Shown: positions 47,353 to 61,118, counted from the stretch's first letter. The stretch: 64,000 bases of DNA from Enoplolaimus lenunculus (GCA_030248215.1 JASANG010001092.1:62001-126000), one strand, 5' to 3'. Numbers and translations are program-made. The notes: generated by a model not told the origin, from the sequence alone.

Positions 47353-47856
47353 TTATAACGGAATTTGTTTCCGCCTCCCCGACTTTAAAATATAACATCC
47401 ACGTGCAGCTTTCCCCTTAAAACTTCCCCCTATTGCACTGTGCAGTCGTCCCACAGAATATAGAAATCTTACATCTTCCTCGAAAAGCTCCACATTGCAA
47501 GGCGAGGGTGCGGAACAAGAAAATACAACAGCATGACAAAAAGGAATCGATGGTAATACTATACAGAATGGGACCATAAACAATTTCAAAAGGCCAAGAA
47601 TTACATACAATGCATACATGATATTCCAAGGGGCCTGGGTTTTTATGCGTAGACTGCTTGGTTCTGCCTTACTGATTTTTTCTTCATCACATTTCCTCAG
47701 CGTGAGATAGCTTTGCTTAAACAGGCTCATGCTACAGCGAAACCATGATTTTGTGGGGGAAAACAACGAACCCCAGGGTTGCATACAAAAGAGATAAGCA
47801 ATTCGAAACGTACAAAAACAAACAAGTGCAAGATAAATATTCCAATACATATACAT
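47353..47856 (-). CDS. Membrane-like ORF in the left long terminal repeat, unknown
   Basis: A 167-codon frame with hydrophobic stretches near its start and in the middle (NIMYALYVILGLLKLFMVPF). The middle part recurs in the right repeat at 57274-57753. No family is recognised. It could be a captured host exon, an element-specific membrane protein or a chance ORF. Confidence 0.25.
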   Translation of the reverse strand: MYMYWNIYLALVCFCTFRIAYLFCMQPWGSLFSPTKSWFRCSMSLFKQSYLTLRKCDEEKISKAEPSSLRIKTQAPWNIMYALYVILGLLKLFMVPFCIVLPSIPFCHAVVFSCSAPSPCNVELFEEDVRFLYSVGRLHSAIGGSFKGKAARGCYILKSGRRKQIPL

Positions 47857-47999
47857 ATATAAGCATGGTAATAAGAACCTTAAATTTGGGCCCCCTTATT
47901 CAGTTGATAGTTATAGGCTAAGTCCGGCGCTATAGTCCAGGAAAGTGAAAATCGCACGCCTAAATCACCAAAATTTCCAAAGCTTCCACCTATCGTAAC

Positions 48000-48570
48000 G
48001 TTTTAAATACCCACTTGCGGGCCATGTTTGGGGTGGTTTTCTTGCTCTACTCAGCAAGCCGAATCGAATGATACCAATTTCAATCCTGTGGCTCGAAAAA
48101 GTTGAAATCGCGTTTTCCGGGGGTCCGATCCGTAAAGCGTGTACATGTAAAATCTTAAAAACCATTGATTGACCATAACTCCTTAAGTACTGGTTTGCGA
48201 GCAGGGTTAGGGGTGGTTTTCTTAACCAGCTCGACGAGCTGAATCGAACGATACCAATTTTAGCACTCAATCCCGGAAAAGCGAAAATCACGTTTTTGGA
48301 CCCGGGATCCGTAAAGCGTGTACACGTTAAATCCCGAAAACTTCAGGGGCCCATAACTTTCAAACTATTGGTTTCCGGATAAGGTTCGGGGTGGTTTTCT
48401 TGATCAGCTCAGCGAGCAGAGTCGGATGGTACTAATTTTAACATCCGATTCCGGAAAAGTGAAAATTGCATTTTTCGGAGCCGGGCCTCCGGACACACAC
48501 GCACAAAATCTCGAAGTTTAAAAATGTCTATAACTTTTGACTACCGCATTGCGGGCTACAATTGGGGTGA
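48000..48570 (+). repeat. 180-bp tandem repeat, four units, left long terminal repeat
   Basis: Units begin near 48017, 48197, 48377 and 48551. Each carries GGGGTGGTTTTCTT, a GAATCGAACGATACCAATTT-like stretch and ATCCGTAAAGCGTGTACA. The last unit is diverged. Confidence 0.9.
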
Positions 48571-50677
48571 TTTTCTTAGTCGGCACAGTGCAGGGAAATT
48601 GCCTAATGCAAGTTTACATGCTATATTCTGTAAAATGACAGTCAAAATTTCCTATAAACCCAACTCGCGACCAATACTCATAACCTACATTCTCGCTAAT
48701 TTTAGACGTTCGTTCACTGTGCAGGTTCGGAGTGGCTTTCTCGGCCAAAACAGAAGGCCAAGACAACAGGTACTAAATTTAGAATCCCAGGAAGTCCAAA
48801 AAAATGAAAAGAAATTTCAAAATCTAAGTGTCAAGAAATTCAAAATTTTTGCAAGATCCTGGTTGCCGACCTAAAACGGCGGCCGGGACGGCTTACTCGG
48901 CCAACCCGGTGTGCCGAACCCAAGAGCGCCAGCTCCGCACCTGAAATATGGAAAACAACAATCACACTCCCTAAAACTCAACCATCCTAAAAACACAAGG
49001 AATCGCGGCTTACTAGAAATCCATCTATGCCCAAAAACAACCGCGTACCCCCTCACTTGCCCTGAGCCTAGAAACACTCCTAACCCCCCAATCCTATTCT
49101 GACTACCCCTCTTAGGCTGAGGCGAGGCGCTGCTTAACTTAAAATTCAAAATTTTGAAAGTTCAAAACAACTCAAAATCTTTTCTTTTCTCCCCTTACGA
49201 CGCGTATCGCGTTTCCTCCGTGCTGAAACTCTCTCGTCGAATTTTGCCGGCACCACTGCTGTTTGGGGCTTTGAAACTGACCGCCCCTTCTTGTGCAAAT
49301 AACTCGCGTCTCCCCTTCAAAACGCAGTTTCTGGCTGAATGATAAGTCTGTATGTAAACGCTCAATACGCTGCGGGCTGCGGCTACTGCACTGGGGACAC
49401 AAATATATATATATACATATTCCTAGTAGTTTCACAATTCTGAAACTCGTTGAAAGGGGTGTACTGTGCAGGTAGCGCCCTAAGTCTCTACCAATAGGAT
49501 ACAGATCTCTTGTGATTGCCCTGAACCCAGTTAAAACATATAGGTCGGTTTCCGTATGCGAAAGTTCTATAACCCAATGCGCCGAGCCTTCTCTCGTTTT
49601 TCTAACCCTAGCCGATGAGCTTCCTACTGTCAGTGCTATCTCTCTCTCTCTACCCCTCTCCGAGCTTCTATCGTTTACCCGCAACTTCAGTGCTCGTTGT
49701 AGTTTCTGCAAATTTTGGCGATTGATGTACTGCCAGTAATGTCCGAGGGGGCCCGCGTACCGGAACCATATTTTCACAGGAACAATTAAGAGACAGGAGC
49801 ACTTCCAATTATCGTAACGGGGCCAACGTAAAAGCGAAAGCCGATATTACCGTTATACAATAGACCTGTGTCTGCATACCCTCGTTACTCCCAACTCTCG
49901 GTAACCCAGCGGCTTTCAACACCGAAAATGCACTGCATACGTACGCACCTTATCTAACGTTCACCATGTTATACGTATATTCGTTCTTAAATACGGATAT
50001 GCTGTACACCAAGAGCCACATTAGGGGAGCTAATAGGCTGGCTCGAAAATTCCCTAACCCAGTCGACCCGCGCATTATTTGAGACTCCTCTCAGCCATCC
50101 GGGTGGGCAGGTAAAGCGGGTCTCCGGGGCTCCCTTGTCCCTGTCAGGGAGGCGCCCCCGTTCTGGTTGCACCCACTAGATACATATTTTTCTTACAAAT
50201 CTCAACTGGGAGGTTTTGAAATTTTAATCTTCAGAGGAGGAAACGCTAAGAAGGAAGCGCTAGGAGACTGGTGCTTTTGTTAAATTCTTGATTGTAGGTC
50301 CGGTGACATCGAGTCAAATTTTAAAGTGATATATCTAGTCATTTGAATCTAGTCTTTAAAGCGTGCAATCGGTTTCAGCTAGTCAAAATTTGGGTATTCG
50401 TCAAAAGGAGACGGAGGGGAGATTTCCGTACGCTAGTCAAACGATAGCTAGTCAAAACAACGCATTCAGCCAATTCTAGTCAATTTTCCTTTGAATCGGC
50501 ACCTAGTGATTGAAATGTTGGAAACAAAACTTTAGGGGAGGTTACTAGACCAGCATCAAGTTTACATATATGCGATAAGAAAAATTACTTACACAGCACC
50601 AACAGAGACTAAAAACAAAAGAATACATAGCAACAATGGATAGGTAGCAATGAGTACACACACATGGAACTGTTCCC

Positions 50678-50960
50678 CTAACTAGTTGTCGCAATCCCGT
50701 CACGATTTCCCAAGTTCTTAACAACTTTCAAACTTTTGTACGCCAGGTATAGTATAAAGAAACCCGTTCGTGTACTATGTTCGCTTAAGAAAATAATGAA
50801 GAAAAAGGACCCGCCAATGGCTGTCATCATCAGCCAGACACAAAAATGCGATAACCCGATATACATGAAAGTTACATCAACAAAGCTAATGATAATAACA
50901 ATAATAATAATGCCAATAATAATAACAATAATAACAACCGCTTTCCAGTTATAAGATTAG
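50678..50960 (-). CDS. Membrane-like ORF near the end of the left long terminal repeat, unknown
   Basis: From the ATG at 50866 the frame encodes a hydrophobic run (FCVWLMMTAIGGSFFFIIFL), then TRTGFFILYLAYKSLKVV. Just upstream an AAT-type microsatellite (50879-50940) reads as a run of Ile/Val. A TTTTTCAG acceptor-like site lies 14 bp inside the repeat end. The right repeat has the same ORF (60930-61118), almost unchanged. The function is unknown. Confidence 0.3.
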
Positions 50961-50982
50961 CTGAAAAACAATGTCCCTGACA

Positions 50983-53900
50983 CCTCATAGAATTTTAATT
51001 TGGGCATTTCATGCTAGCCCTTATATCTGAGGGTTTTACCGCCGGTGCGCTGCAACTACTTAAGCAATTCACGCGGTATGAACAATAAGAATTCTAATAA
51101 GGCAGCCGTGGAGCCACTCACACTCATTCGCCGATGCGCTTCAAGTTTGGCCCTTGCGGATGTTAAACAACAACAATTAAACAACAACAATTGAAGTACA
51201 AAATGATATATATATATATGCACGTGGGGCTTCATTATAGGTGCCGATAATCCGGCGATGGCGATGGGCTGTTGTTCCTTATTATGAAAATGTGATGGAT
51301 TTACCTAGTTCAAAGGCAGCGAGGTTTCTATGGCCCGGCCTACTATAAATCTGCCCCAATGTGCTGAGCGTCGCATCCGGTAAAATAAGTATTGCGCAAA
51401 CACAGGCTGCACCCAGCTTCTAGAAGCGTTCTAGGCGTAAATTCCTTTTTGTTGGTTTTTTTTCATTGAATTTTATTATTTTTTTGTAGTTTCTATTTTT
51501 AGAGGGATCCTTGCGTGCGAATATGCTGGGCGAGGTCCAATGCTGGTGTCAACTATGTACAATCTATTAGGGTGCAATTAGGGATTGTCAAGATACGGTT
51601 AATTAACGCTTCGCTTCGCAGTTTCTACATAACTGGATTGGGGCTTATTTACATTGGGTGCAGGCATCAATGTGAGCCTCATATCGTGCCGGCAAAATCC
51701 TGTGAACAATTGGCAGGGTAAACTTCGAAATAATCACCGCGTGAGGTCTATGTATACAGGGCGCAGGTGTCTTCGTATAGCGCAGGAGGGTCTGACCAAC
51801 ATTTAGTAGGGTATCTTACGCAGGGTGGTTTCTTACACATAACCGTTACATTAGGTTTAATTACACAGGGCGCGGGCGTTAACATTTACCGACACACGCA
51901 GTGCGTGGGGGGGAACCTTCTTAAGCGCGATTTATCGCGATGAACCTATACAGAGGGTATGATGCTCAGCGTGACGTACGAGGGCACACTTAAAAGTCAT
52001 TACAACGTTGACATGACGGGGGTGGCACAGTTTCATCCGCTATAATTCGAAATGGGTAAAGGTGAGTGCATATCATTCAGTGAGTTCGCAACTAACACTG
52101 TCATTGTCTTGGGCTGCTCTAATTGTCTTGAGGTTAGCTTCGTGGTCATACTCATCTCAACGGGGTTTCCATGTTCAGGCGACAGATTTCCAGTATTATC
52201 TCAATGTTCATTTTAATGTCCAGTTCCGGTCAGATATTCCAAAGTATGTTCCGTATTCCTGGTTCACTAAACATGATTAAATCTCAGGACATTGCTATAT
52301 CAGTAACTTTATTCGGTAGAAATTAGTTGTCGGGTGGCGCTTCTTTGATTTTAGTCCTGATGGGAGGTTTAGGCCACGCGACTGGATTCTAGTCCTCGAG
52401 GACTAATTTGAATCATTTAAGTGGGGGAATGAACTGTTAATGAGATCACAGGGTTAGCTCTAGGTAGAGCTGAATGTTGATTCTGTGCCGACATTTTGAA
52501 AGCCTTACAAATTTTGATTTTAGTCGGGCACTTATTCTCAACTCTTTCGGTTGGGAGTTTAAATTTGGGTTTTTATGCCCGTGGGGAATTTAAAAGTCAA
52601 ACTTTTCATTCAATTCATCAAATCAATAAAATCACAGTTCCCCATGGGTAACACGGAGATGCCCACCCCTACTGCCCCAATGGACCAACTGGGCTGACCC
52701 CTACTAACTCGGCACGTTTCCTACGTCCGGCGTTCTCCGGTACAGCAAATTCAAACTTCATAATAACATAATTAATACGACTCTACCGGTGCCAATCTGT
52801 CCGGGTGGTTGCTAGGAATTTCTGATCGATAATCGAAACCCTCAGAGCGCGCAACCACTGAACGTGTTGAGCTTGGTCTTCAAGAAAATTTTTACGGTCA
52901 CTCTCGGGTTGACAGGACTAAATTTGCCTTGAAAGTAATTTGTTCGGCTTATCATGTGTGTGATTCCCTTAGCTCGAGCCCAAGGGCGTGTAGATGGGAT
53001 GGGGACAACATGCATGTGGGTAATTCCAATACCACCTTAGAATTATGTATCCCACTGAAACGTGTCCCATACCGTTTACTGAAAGGTGGTGTCAATGACA
53101 ATTTTGGTCGTCCTGCCCCTCCTCGTCTGTGCCGTCAGTAACTAAACGATCAAACTCGTCCAATTATTCAATACTTCAAATTCAAATTAAAGAAAATTTT
53201 ACCCTAAACCACACCATTTTTGAAAAACGCTGCGTAAAATTTATGGGGTGGTGTGGCCTCGGAATTCCGCCTCCCGCTCGATAAATTCCCCTAACTTCAC
53301 GAGTCGAGACTGGCTAGAATCTCCGATGGGGGCCGAATTAACTGTGCGGTGACTCGTGGATGCACCTTTCCCGTGGTCACATTCCTTCACCCAGTTAATT
53401 GGAGTTGTGAAAAAGAGGGGGTCAGATTTTGTACATCCAGGGCCTAGCGACTTGGCCCCGGGGATTAAGGTAATTTGACCAACTGGTGGTAAGTTGGGTT
53501 TTGGAAGAACCTGACGCCCTCTTGTTGATTTTAAACGTTTCCACTCTAACCTCTCCAACAATACAGATCTCCGCCTGTAATTTACGCGTTTTTACACCAG
53601 AAATACAAACATTCTTGGAGAATTCCAGGTTTCCGCGTGAGTTCAGTTTAGTTGGTTGTCGCCGGTTATGTCAAGTCTCGAGGTTTGGCGTTTAAATGCG
53701 GTAACATCCTCACGACAATTATGGGCTTGTCTCACCTGGTTTTAGGGATACATTCCAGGATTCCGTAAGCTCAGAAATTAGATATGTCACCCGTAATTGA
53801 AAGCAGCAGAACGATATTAGTTTTGAGTCTACATCTCTCGAGCTTTTATTCCATCCATTTTTCTCCGTTTGCTTACGGACTCCTGAGTATTGCTAGGCAG

Positions 53901-56364
53901 TACATGTTTGTTGTGTTTCATGCAGGCGGTCTACACTATTTACTTGCATACACGGTGTCCTAAATTTTGGGCAACTACGAATGGGGTTTGGACACTGTGG
54001 GTGGTGGGGTACCCAGATGTAAATGATTGAGTATACTGTTTTAAATTTAACGCACAACATGATTTTTAGCAAGGTACCCGGTTACAGGAAACTGGGCATC
54101 CCCTATTACAGCCATGTTTCTTAGCCTGAATTTTCCCCCGATAGGCCGGCCGACCTTAAAGAGGTACATTCCCTCGAAACCCGTAGGGAGTGATCAAGTC
54201 CCGCCCGGTCACGAAGTGGCATCGAACACAGCGTCATGGGCTGCCAGTGTTTAGTTCACTGCGTACCAGAATCCTGAGGTGAGTTGGGTACGGGCAAGGT
54301 GTAGTATTATAACAGTTTGGGGTGATTTGTTCTGCAACCCTGGTAAGTAAACGTCCACCGATGTTAGTTCCGGTGGCTGCGCACTACACAAGTACTCCTT
54401 TCCTGTCGTAGGGTACGGATTTGTAATTAACTTAACATTAGCTGACAGGAGTATCTGATTTTAGCTCCTTGATTGAAATTGGGAGTGTTCAACCTGCACA
54501 TTCGCTGGGAACTCGATTTTTATTTATAGCTTAATGCGCTTGCGTTTTATGATTTTAAGGCTGAATTCCTAGCAGCTTGAATTATGGGTACACTTGTGTT
54601 CCGGGGTAGGTAGTAATTCTCGTTGGGAATTTTAATTTCCTTGGCGGCAGTGTCCATGTTTGTGGATAAAATTTAGTAGTGTCGGATGTGGCTCTGACAA
54701 TTGTGACCAGCATCCGATCTCCCTTTTTAATTTTAGTGGCGCATACTCTAACATAGGAGGAACTTGGTGGTGTGAATTGGGCTTGCGAAGGAAATTCAAT
54801 TTAATGACTATTCAGAGCAACTTAAGAGAGAGAGCTGATCCTCCAAGTTCCTCCCATCAAACATGTTCATATACTCTAATATGTCTGTTCAGGTACGTAT
54901 TGAATGGGCGCCGCATTCATTTTGCGCGTTGGCTTGAGTGCTCAGGCTTGATTCTATCTGTTCCGACCCGTTAGGATAACTGGGGGTGAGATTTTTGACG
55001 CGGGATGTGAGTTATCACTTCCCCATAAATTTCGAAAGGAGCTAAATGGGACCCCGCAAAATTACAGTATTTAGCAGCTTTAGTTACTGTTTGGCACAGC
55101 CAATCAACTCTGAGCACTCACTTCAATCAGGAAATTCGGGAAATGTACAACACATTTATTACATGAAGTTTGAAGTCTTTTTCGGACTAAACGTATTAAG
55201 TCCTAACGAGGGTATTGAAATTATCTAATTTGGTGCACATATTTTCCCGTAAATCAATTGGGGAGAAGGCACAATGTGCCATGTGGGCGGTTTTTCCAAA
55301 AGCAGGGTTTTCGTTATTGACAACAAGGTATAGTTTCAGAGGGGTTGTGCACTTTTCCTAGAGCTGTTACTTTTATTCTGGGCTAAAGGTGCGGTTTTAG
55401 CATGTTGTCGATACACCCAGTCGAAAGGTGCACGCTGTAATGTGTATAATCTTAGACTCAAGTTGATTGTGAGATAGCCGTGGAACTGCAGTCGACCGCA
55501 ACTGTTCCCCGGGTTATGTAAGTGTTCTTGTGCATCCCTTCCATCGAAGGTCGGGTCTCGAAATAGTGTGAGTAAATGTTTTGCTCAAGAAAATTTTCCC
55601 GGTAATTGAAAAAGAAACCGGTCTAAGGGGGGTTAGGCGCCTTACGTAAGATGCTGGGAGCTTGTCAAGCTTTGGACCATGTGCTCAATTCGAGCAAATG
55701 GCGTCCGGTTAGGGGTGGTGAACAAAGCTTAGGTAGCACAATGGAAATTTTTCATTGCGAGGCAGAAATAGTGAATTTTGGGCTGAAAACCTTGGAGGGA
55801 CTCATTGGCGGACGCTCGACAAAACTCCCAACAAGTTCACAATACGTACATAACATAATTAAAACAAAAGTGTGTACGTACGATTCTATTCAGAGTAATT
55901 ATAGGCTGCCCAGAGTTTATTTAAGGAGGGCAGCCTGTTTAGTATAGTTGCAACAACTAATTGAACTAGCCTAATGTTTAGTGGGCGAAAGCTGTAGCTG
56001 CTCGAATTTTGCCTAAACCTGAAGCAGCTAGATTTAGAATTACAGAGCACCGAATTTTAAAACACCAGTACATAGAGTAGGTGTGCGAAAGCTGGACCTC
56101 CCGGAGTTTTGCCTAGTCCTGTGCGAGAGGTCCCCAAACCTAAATAACTTAATTAAATTGATACTTATAAACCAAAACTTTAGGAGGAATAGTTGCAGGC
56201 ACACAGTTGAAACAATACGGTGGAGGCTGGTCTAGCGTTGGCTACTTGTCAAAATTGGTCGAATAATTTAACAGTTTAAAGATTTCTCGTGAGACAAATT
56301 TATTAAAGAAATTCAATTGAGTAATAACATAATAGAAAAAGAATTCCACGAAGTAGCCCCCAAG
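50983..56364. other. Interior of the giant LTR element, no recognised genes
   Basis: 5.4 kb with only short ORFs on both strands. The largest are minus 53241-53561, and plus 54660-54974 and 55651-55947, none with a recognised domain. No reverse transcriptase, protease or integrase motif was seen. GC content is somewhat higher than in the surrounding introns. Confidence 0.7.
56345..56362 (-). promoter_or_regulatory. Possible primer-binding site of the giant element
   Basis: The minus strand reads TGGGGGCTACTTCGTGGA two bases after the repeat end. The first eight bases equal the tRNA-Pro primer site, and about two thirds of the 17 bases compared agree. On the plus strand no comparable site follows the left repeat. 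Confidence 0.45.
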
Positions 56365-57273
56365 TGTTACGGGTACGATCAACGAGTATCCCTGCGGACG
56401 AATCCGAGATGATACTCTCACGGGTGTTCGTGGCCGTGGATCTGCCAAAGTAAGCTACTTGCCTAGAGGATGACGGTCCCCCGGCGTGATATCAGGTTTT
56501 GAGAGTCACAAAATCCCGACATCGTCATACGCCTAAGCCTACCTATGCTCTAAGCTCTAGTGAACCCTGAGTGCGTGTAAGTGGGCCGCACCAGTAACAA
56601 TTAGCTTTTTCTCCGTGAATTTTAGTTCAACCGTGTTCTCACAACTATTTTTCATGGTTAGGCTTAATGACACTTGGCCATAGGTATAGCTTAACCTTGG
56701 TCTTTTTCCTGAGGATTAGATGGTTCAGCAGAATTTTGTTTTTCTTGGTCATAGACCGTTTTAATAGAAAGGCGGATCGATCCTAGCCTTTGAGGTTTTT
56801 ATTGATTTACTTGCCACTGATTCGAACCAGGGCTGTTTATTCATTTCTTAGGACTCCGATATTCATAGAATTTCCACATTCGTGCAAAAGCTGGTGTCTG
56901 TTTTAACTCTGGGTTTTATTTTGATTTTAGCCGTGGCTCTTGGGCCAGGAATCTGTTGAGCGCTCCTGTGCAGCGTCCTTATATACTGCCTGAGCTCCAA
57001 ATTTTAGCCAATCGGCGCACCTCGAAAACAAACATAGCAATTTCATTTTATTGGTCGGAATTTCCGAAATTTCAATCAGCCAATACGAAATGATTACTGA
57101 TTTAATTCTTAAGAGCCTGTGATTGGCTGATAAATTTTAACGCGTCATCTACAGCCGGAAAGTTACAAGGGGACTTACGAAAGTTTCTCCTATCCAGGGT
57201 CTGAGTGCAAGGAAACAGAACGGTAGGGGGGGTAAGAAAAGTTATAACGGAATTTGTTTCCGCCTCCCCGACT

Positions 57274-57753
57274 TTAAAATATAACATCCACGTGCAGCTT
57301 TCCCCTTAAAACTTCCCCTATTGCACTGTGCAGTCGTCCCACAGAATATAGAAATCTTACACCTTCCTCGAATAGCTCCACATTGCAAGGCGAGGGTGCG
57401 GAACAAGGAAATACAACAGCATGACCAAAAGGAATCGATGGTAATACTATACAGAATGGGACCATAAACAATTTCAAAAGGCCAAGAATTGCATACAATG
57501 CATACATGATATTCCAAGGGGCCTGGGTTTTTATGCGTAGACTGCTTGGTTCTGCCTTACTGATTTTTCCTCCATCATATTTCCCTAGCGTGAGATAGCT
57601 TTGCTTAAACAGGCTCATGCTACAGCGAAACCATGATTTTGTGGGGAAAACACCGAACCCCAGGGTTGCATACAAAAGAGATAAGCAATTCGAAACGTAC
57701 AAAAACAAACAAGTGCAAGATAAATATTCCAATACATATACATATATAAGCAT
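57274..57753 (-). CDS. Membrane-like ORF in the right long terminal repeat, unknown
   Basis: 159 codons, the counterpart of 47353-47856, sharing NIMYALYAILGLLKLFMVPF and the flanking polar segments. Several amino-acid differences lie in a short stretch, so selection on the protein is not evident. Confidence 0.22.
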   Translation of the reverse strand: MLIYVYVLEYLSCTCLFLYVSNCLSLLYATLGFGVFPTKSWFRCSMSLFKQSYLTLGKYDGGKISKAEPSSLRIKTQAPWNIMYALYAILGLLKLFMVPFCIVLPSIPFGHAVVFPCSAPSPCNVELFEEGVRFLYSVGRLHSAIGEVLRGKLHVDVIF

Positions 57754-57889
57754 GGTAATAAGAACCTTAAATTTGGGCCCCCTTATTCAGTTGATAGTTA
57801 TAGGCTAAGTCCGGCGCTATAGTCCAGGAAAGTGAAAATCGCATGCCTAAATCACCAAAATTTCCAAAGCTTCCACCTATCGTAACGTT

Positions 57890-58810
57890 TTAAATACCCA
57901 CTTGCGGACCATGTCAGGGGTGGTTTTCTAGATCGGGGCAACGAGAGAAATCGAACGGTACCATTTCTAACGTTGGGTCCTGAGAAAGTGAAAATCGCAT
58001 TTTATGAGCCCCGTTCTGCAGTGCATGTACACACAAATTTTTAAGGATTTTCGGCAGGCCGTAACTTTTAAAGTTTCGTTTGCGGACACTGTTCGGGGTA
58101 GTTTTGTTGCTCAACGGAATGTGGGGAATCGAATGGTACCAAATTTTACATTGTACTCCGAAAAGTGGGAATCGCATTTTTCGGAGCCGTATCCGTAAAG
58201 CGTGTGCACACAAAATTCGAAATTTTCAATTAGCCATACGTTTTTATCTATGGGTTTGCGGGCCATGTTTGGGGTGGTTTTCTTGCTCTACTCAGCAAGC
58301 CGAATCGAAAGGTACCAATTTCAATCCTGTGGCTCGAAAAAGTTGAAATCGCGTTTTCCGGGGGTCCGATCCGTAAAGTGTGTACATGTAAAATCTTAAA
58401 AACCATTGATTGACCATAACTCCTTAAGTACTGGTTTGCGAGCAGGGTTAGGGGTGGTTTTCTTAACCAGCTCGACGAGCTGAATCGAACGATACCAATT
58501 TTAGCACTCAATCCCGGAAAAGCGAAAATCACGTTTTTGGACCCGGGATCCGTAAAGCGTGTACACGTTAAATCCCGAAAACTTCAGGGGCCCATAACTT
58601 TCAAACTATTGGTTTCCGGATAAGGTTTGGGGTGGTTTTCTTGATCAGCTCAGCGAGCTGAGTCGGATCGTACTAATTTTAACATCCGATTCCGGAAAAG
58701 TGAAAATTGCATTTTTCGGAGCCGGGCCTCCGGACACACACGCACAAAATCTCGAAGCTTAAAAATGTCTATAACTTTTGACTACCGTATTGCGGGCTAC
58801 AATTGGGGTG
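57890..58810 (+). repeat. 180-bp tandem repeat, six units, right long terminal repeat
   Basis: Units begin near 57904, 58082, 58258, 58438, 58618 and 58792. The third to sixth correspond to the four units of the left copy; the first two have no equivalent there. Confidence 0.9.
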
Positions 58811-60929
58811 ATTTTCTTAGTCGGCACAGTGCAGGGAAATTGCCTAATGCCAGTTTACATGCTATATTCTGTAAAATGACAGTAAAAATTTCCTAAAAAC
58901 CCAACTCGCGACCAATACTCATAACCTACATTCTCGCTAATTTTAGACGTTCGTTCACTGTGCAGGTTCGGAGTGGCTTTCTCGGCCAAAACAGAAGGCC
59001 AAGACAACAGGTACTAAATTTAGAATCCCAGGAAGTCCAAAAAAATGAAAAGAAATTTCAAAATCAAAGTGTCAAGAAATTCAAAATTTTTGCAAGATCC
59101 TGGTTGCCGACTTAAAACGGCGGCCGGGACGGCTTACTCGGCCAACCCGGTGTGCCGAACCCAAGAGCGCCAGCTCCGCACCTGAAATATGGAAAACAAC
59201 AATCACACTCCCTAAAACTCAAACATCCTAGAAACACAAGGAATCGCGGCTTACTAGAAATCCATCTATGCCCAAAAACAACCGCGAACCCCCTCACTTG
59301 CCCTGAGCCTAGAAACACTCCTAACCCCCCAATCCTATTCTGACTACCCCTCTTAGGCTGAGGCGAGGCGCTGCTTAACTTAAAATTCAAAATTTTGAAA
59401 GTTCAAAACAACTCAAAATCTTTTCTTTTCTCCCCTTACGACGCGTATCGCGTTTCCTCCGTGCTGAAACTCTTTCGTCGAATTTTGCCGGCAACCACTG
59501 CGGTTTATGTTGTTTGGGACTTTGAAACTGACCGACCCTTCTTGTGCAAATAACTCGCGTCTCCCCTTCAAAACGCAGTTTCTGGCTGAATGATAAGACT
59601 GTATGTAAACGCTCAATACGCTGCGGGCTGCGGCTACTGCACTGGGAACACAAATATATATATATACATATTCCTAGTAGTTTCACAATTCTGAAACTCG
59701 TTGAAAGGGGTGTACTGTGCAGGTAGCGCCCTAAGTCTCTACCAATAGGATACAGATCTCTTGCGATTGCCCTGAACCCAGTTAAAACATATAGGTCGGT
59801 TTCCGTATGCGAAAGATCTATAACCCAATGCGCCGAGCCTTCTCTCGTTTTTCTAACCCTAGCCGATGAGCTTCCTACTGTCAGTGCTATCTCTCTCTCT
59901 CTCTACCCCTCTCCGAGCTTCTATCGTTTACCCGCAACTTCAGTGCTCGTTGTAGTCTCTGCAAATTTTGGCGATTGATGTACTGCCAGTAATGTCCGAG
60001 GGGACCCGCGTACCGGAACCATATTTTCACAGGAACAATTAAGAGACAGGAGCACTTCCAATTATCGTAACGGGGCCAACGTAAAAGCGAAAGCCGATAT
60101 TACCGTTATACAATACACCTGTGTCTGCATACCCTCGTTACTCCCAACTCTCGGTAACCCAGCGGCTTTCAACACCGAAAATGCACTGCATACGTACGCA
60201 CCTTATCTAACGTTCACCATGTTATACGTATATTCGTTCTTAAATACGGATATGCATGTACACCAAGAGCCACATTAGGGGAGCTAATAGGCTGGCTCGA
60301 AAATCCCCTGACCCAGTCGACCCGCGCGTTATTTGAGACTCCTCTCAGCCATCCGGGTGGGCAGGTAAAGCGTGTCTCCGGAGCTCCCTTGTCCCTGTCA
60401 GGGAGGCGCCCCCGTTCTGGTTGCACCCACTAGATACAGATTTTTCTTACAAATCTCAACTGGGAGGTTTTGAAATTTTAATCTTCAGAGGAGGAAACGC
60501 TAAGAAGGAAGCGCTAGGAGACTGGTGCTTTTGTTAAATCCTTGATTGTAGGTCCGGTGACATCGAGTCAAATTTTAAAGTGATATATCTAGTCATTTGA
60601 ATCTAGTCTTTAAAGCGTGCAATCGGTTTCAGGTAGTCAAAATTTGGGTATTCGTCAAAAGGAGACGGAGGGGAGATTTCCGTACGCTAGTCAAACGATA
60701 GCTAGTCAAAACAATGCATTCAGCCAATTCTAGTAAATTTTCCTTTGAATCGGCACCTAGTGATTGAAATGTTGGAAACAAAATTTTAGGGGAGGTTACT
60801 AGACCAGCATCAAGTTTACATATATGCGATAAGAAAAATTACTTACACAGCACCAACAGAGACTAAAAACAAAAGAATACATAGCAACAATGGATAGGTA
60901 GCAATGAGTACACACATGGAACTGTTCCC

Positions 60930-61118
60930 CTAACTAGTTGTCGCAATCCCGTCACGATTTCCCAAGTTCTTAACAACTTTCAAACTTTTGTACGCCAGGT
61001 ATAGTATAAAGAAACCCGTTCGTGTACTATGTTCGCTTAAGAAAATAATGAAGAAAAAGGACCCGCCAATGGCTGTCATCATCAGCCAGACACCAAAATG
61101 CGCTAACCCGATATACAT
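60930..61118 (-). CDS. Membrane-like ORF near the end of the right long terminal repeat, unknown
   Basis: 62 codons, the counterpart of the ORF from 50866, nearly identical, with two hydrophobic segments. Function unknown. Confidence 0.28.
   Translation of the reverse strand: MYIGLAHFGVWLMMTAIGGSFFFIIFLSEHSTRTGFFILYLAYKSLKVVKNLGNRDGIATTS

Larger units (their letters stand above)
45218..50982 (-). repeat. Long terminal repeat, left copy, 5.77 kb
   Basis: Ends TG and CA. It matches the right copy along most of its length. It contains a block of about 1.25 kb not present in the right copy, and four units of the 180-bp tandem repeat. Confidence 0.88.

Noticed and set aside
49172-49777. 201-codon minus-strand ORF in the left long terminal repeat
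   Set aside because: The matching region of the right repeat does not keep the frame, and the composition is not protein-like.
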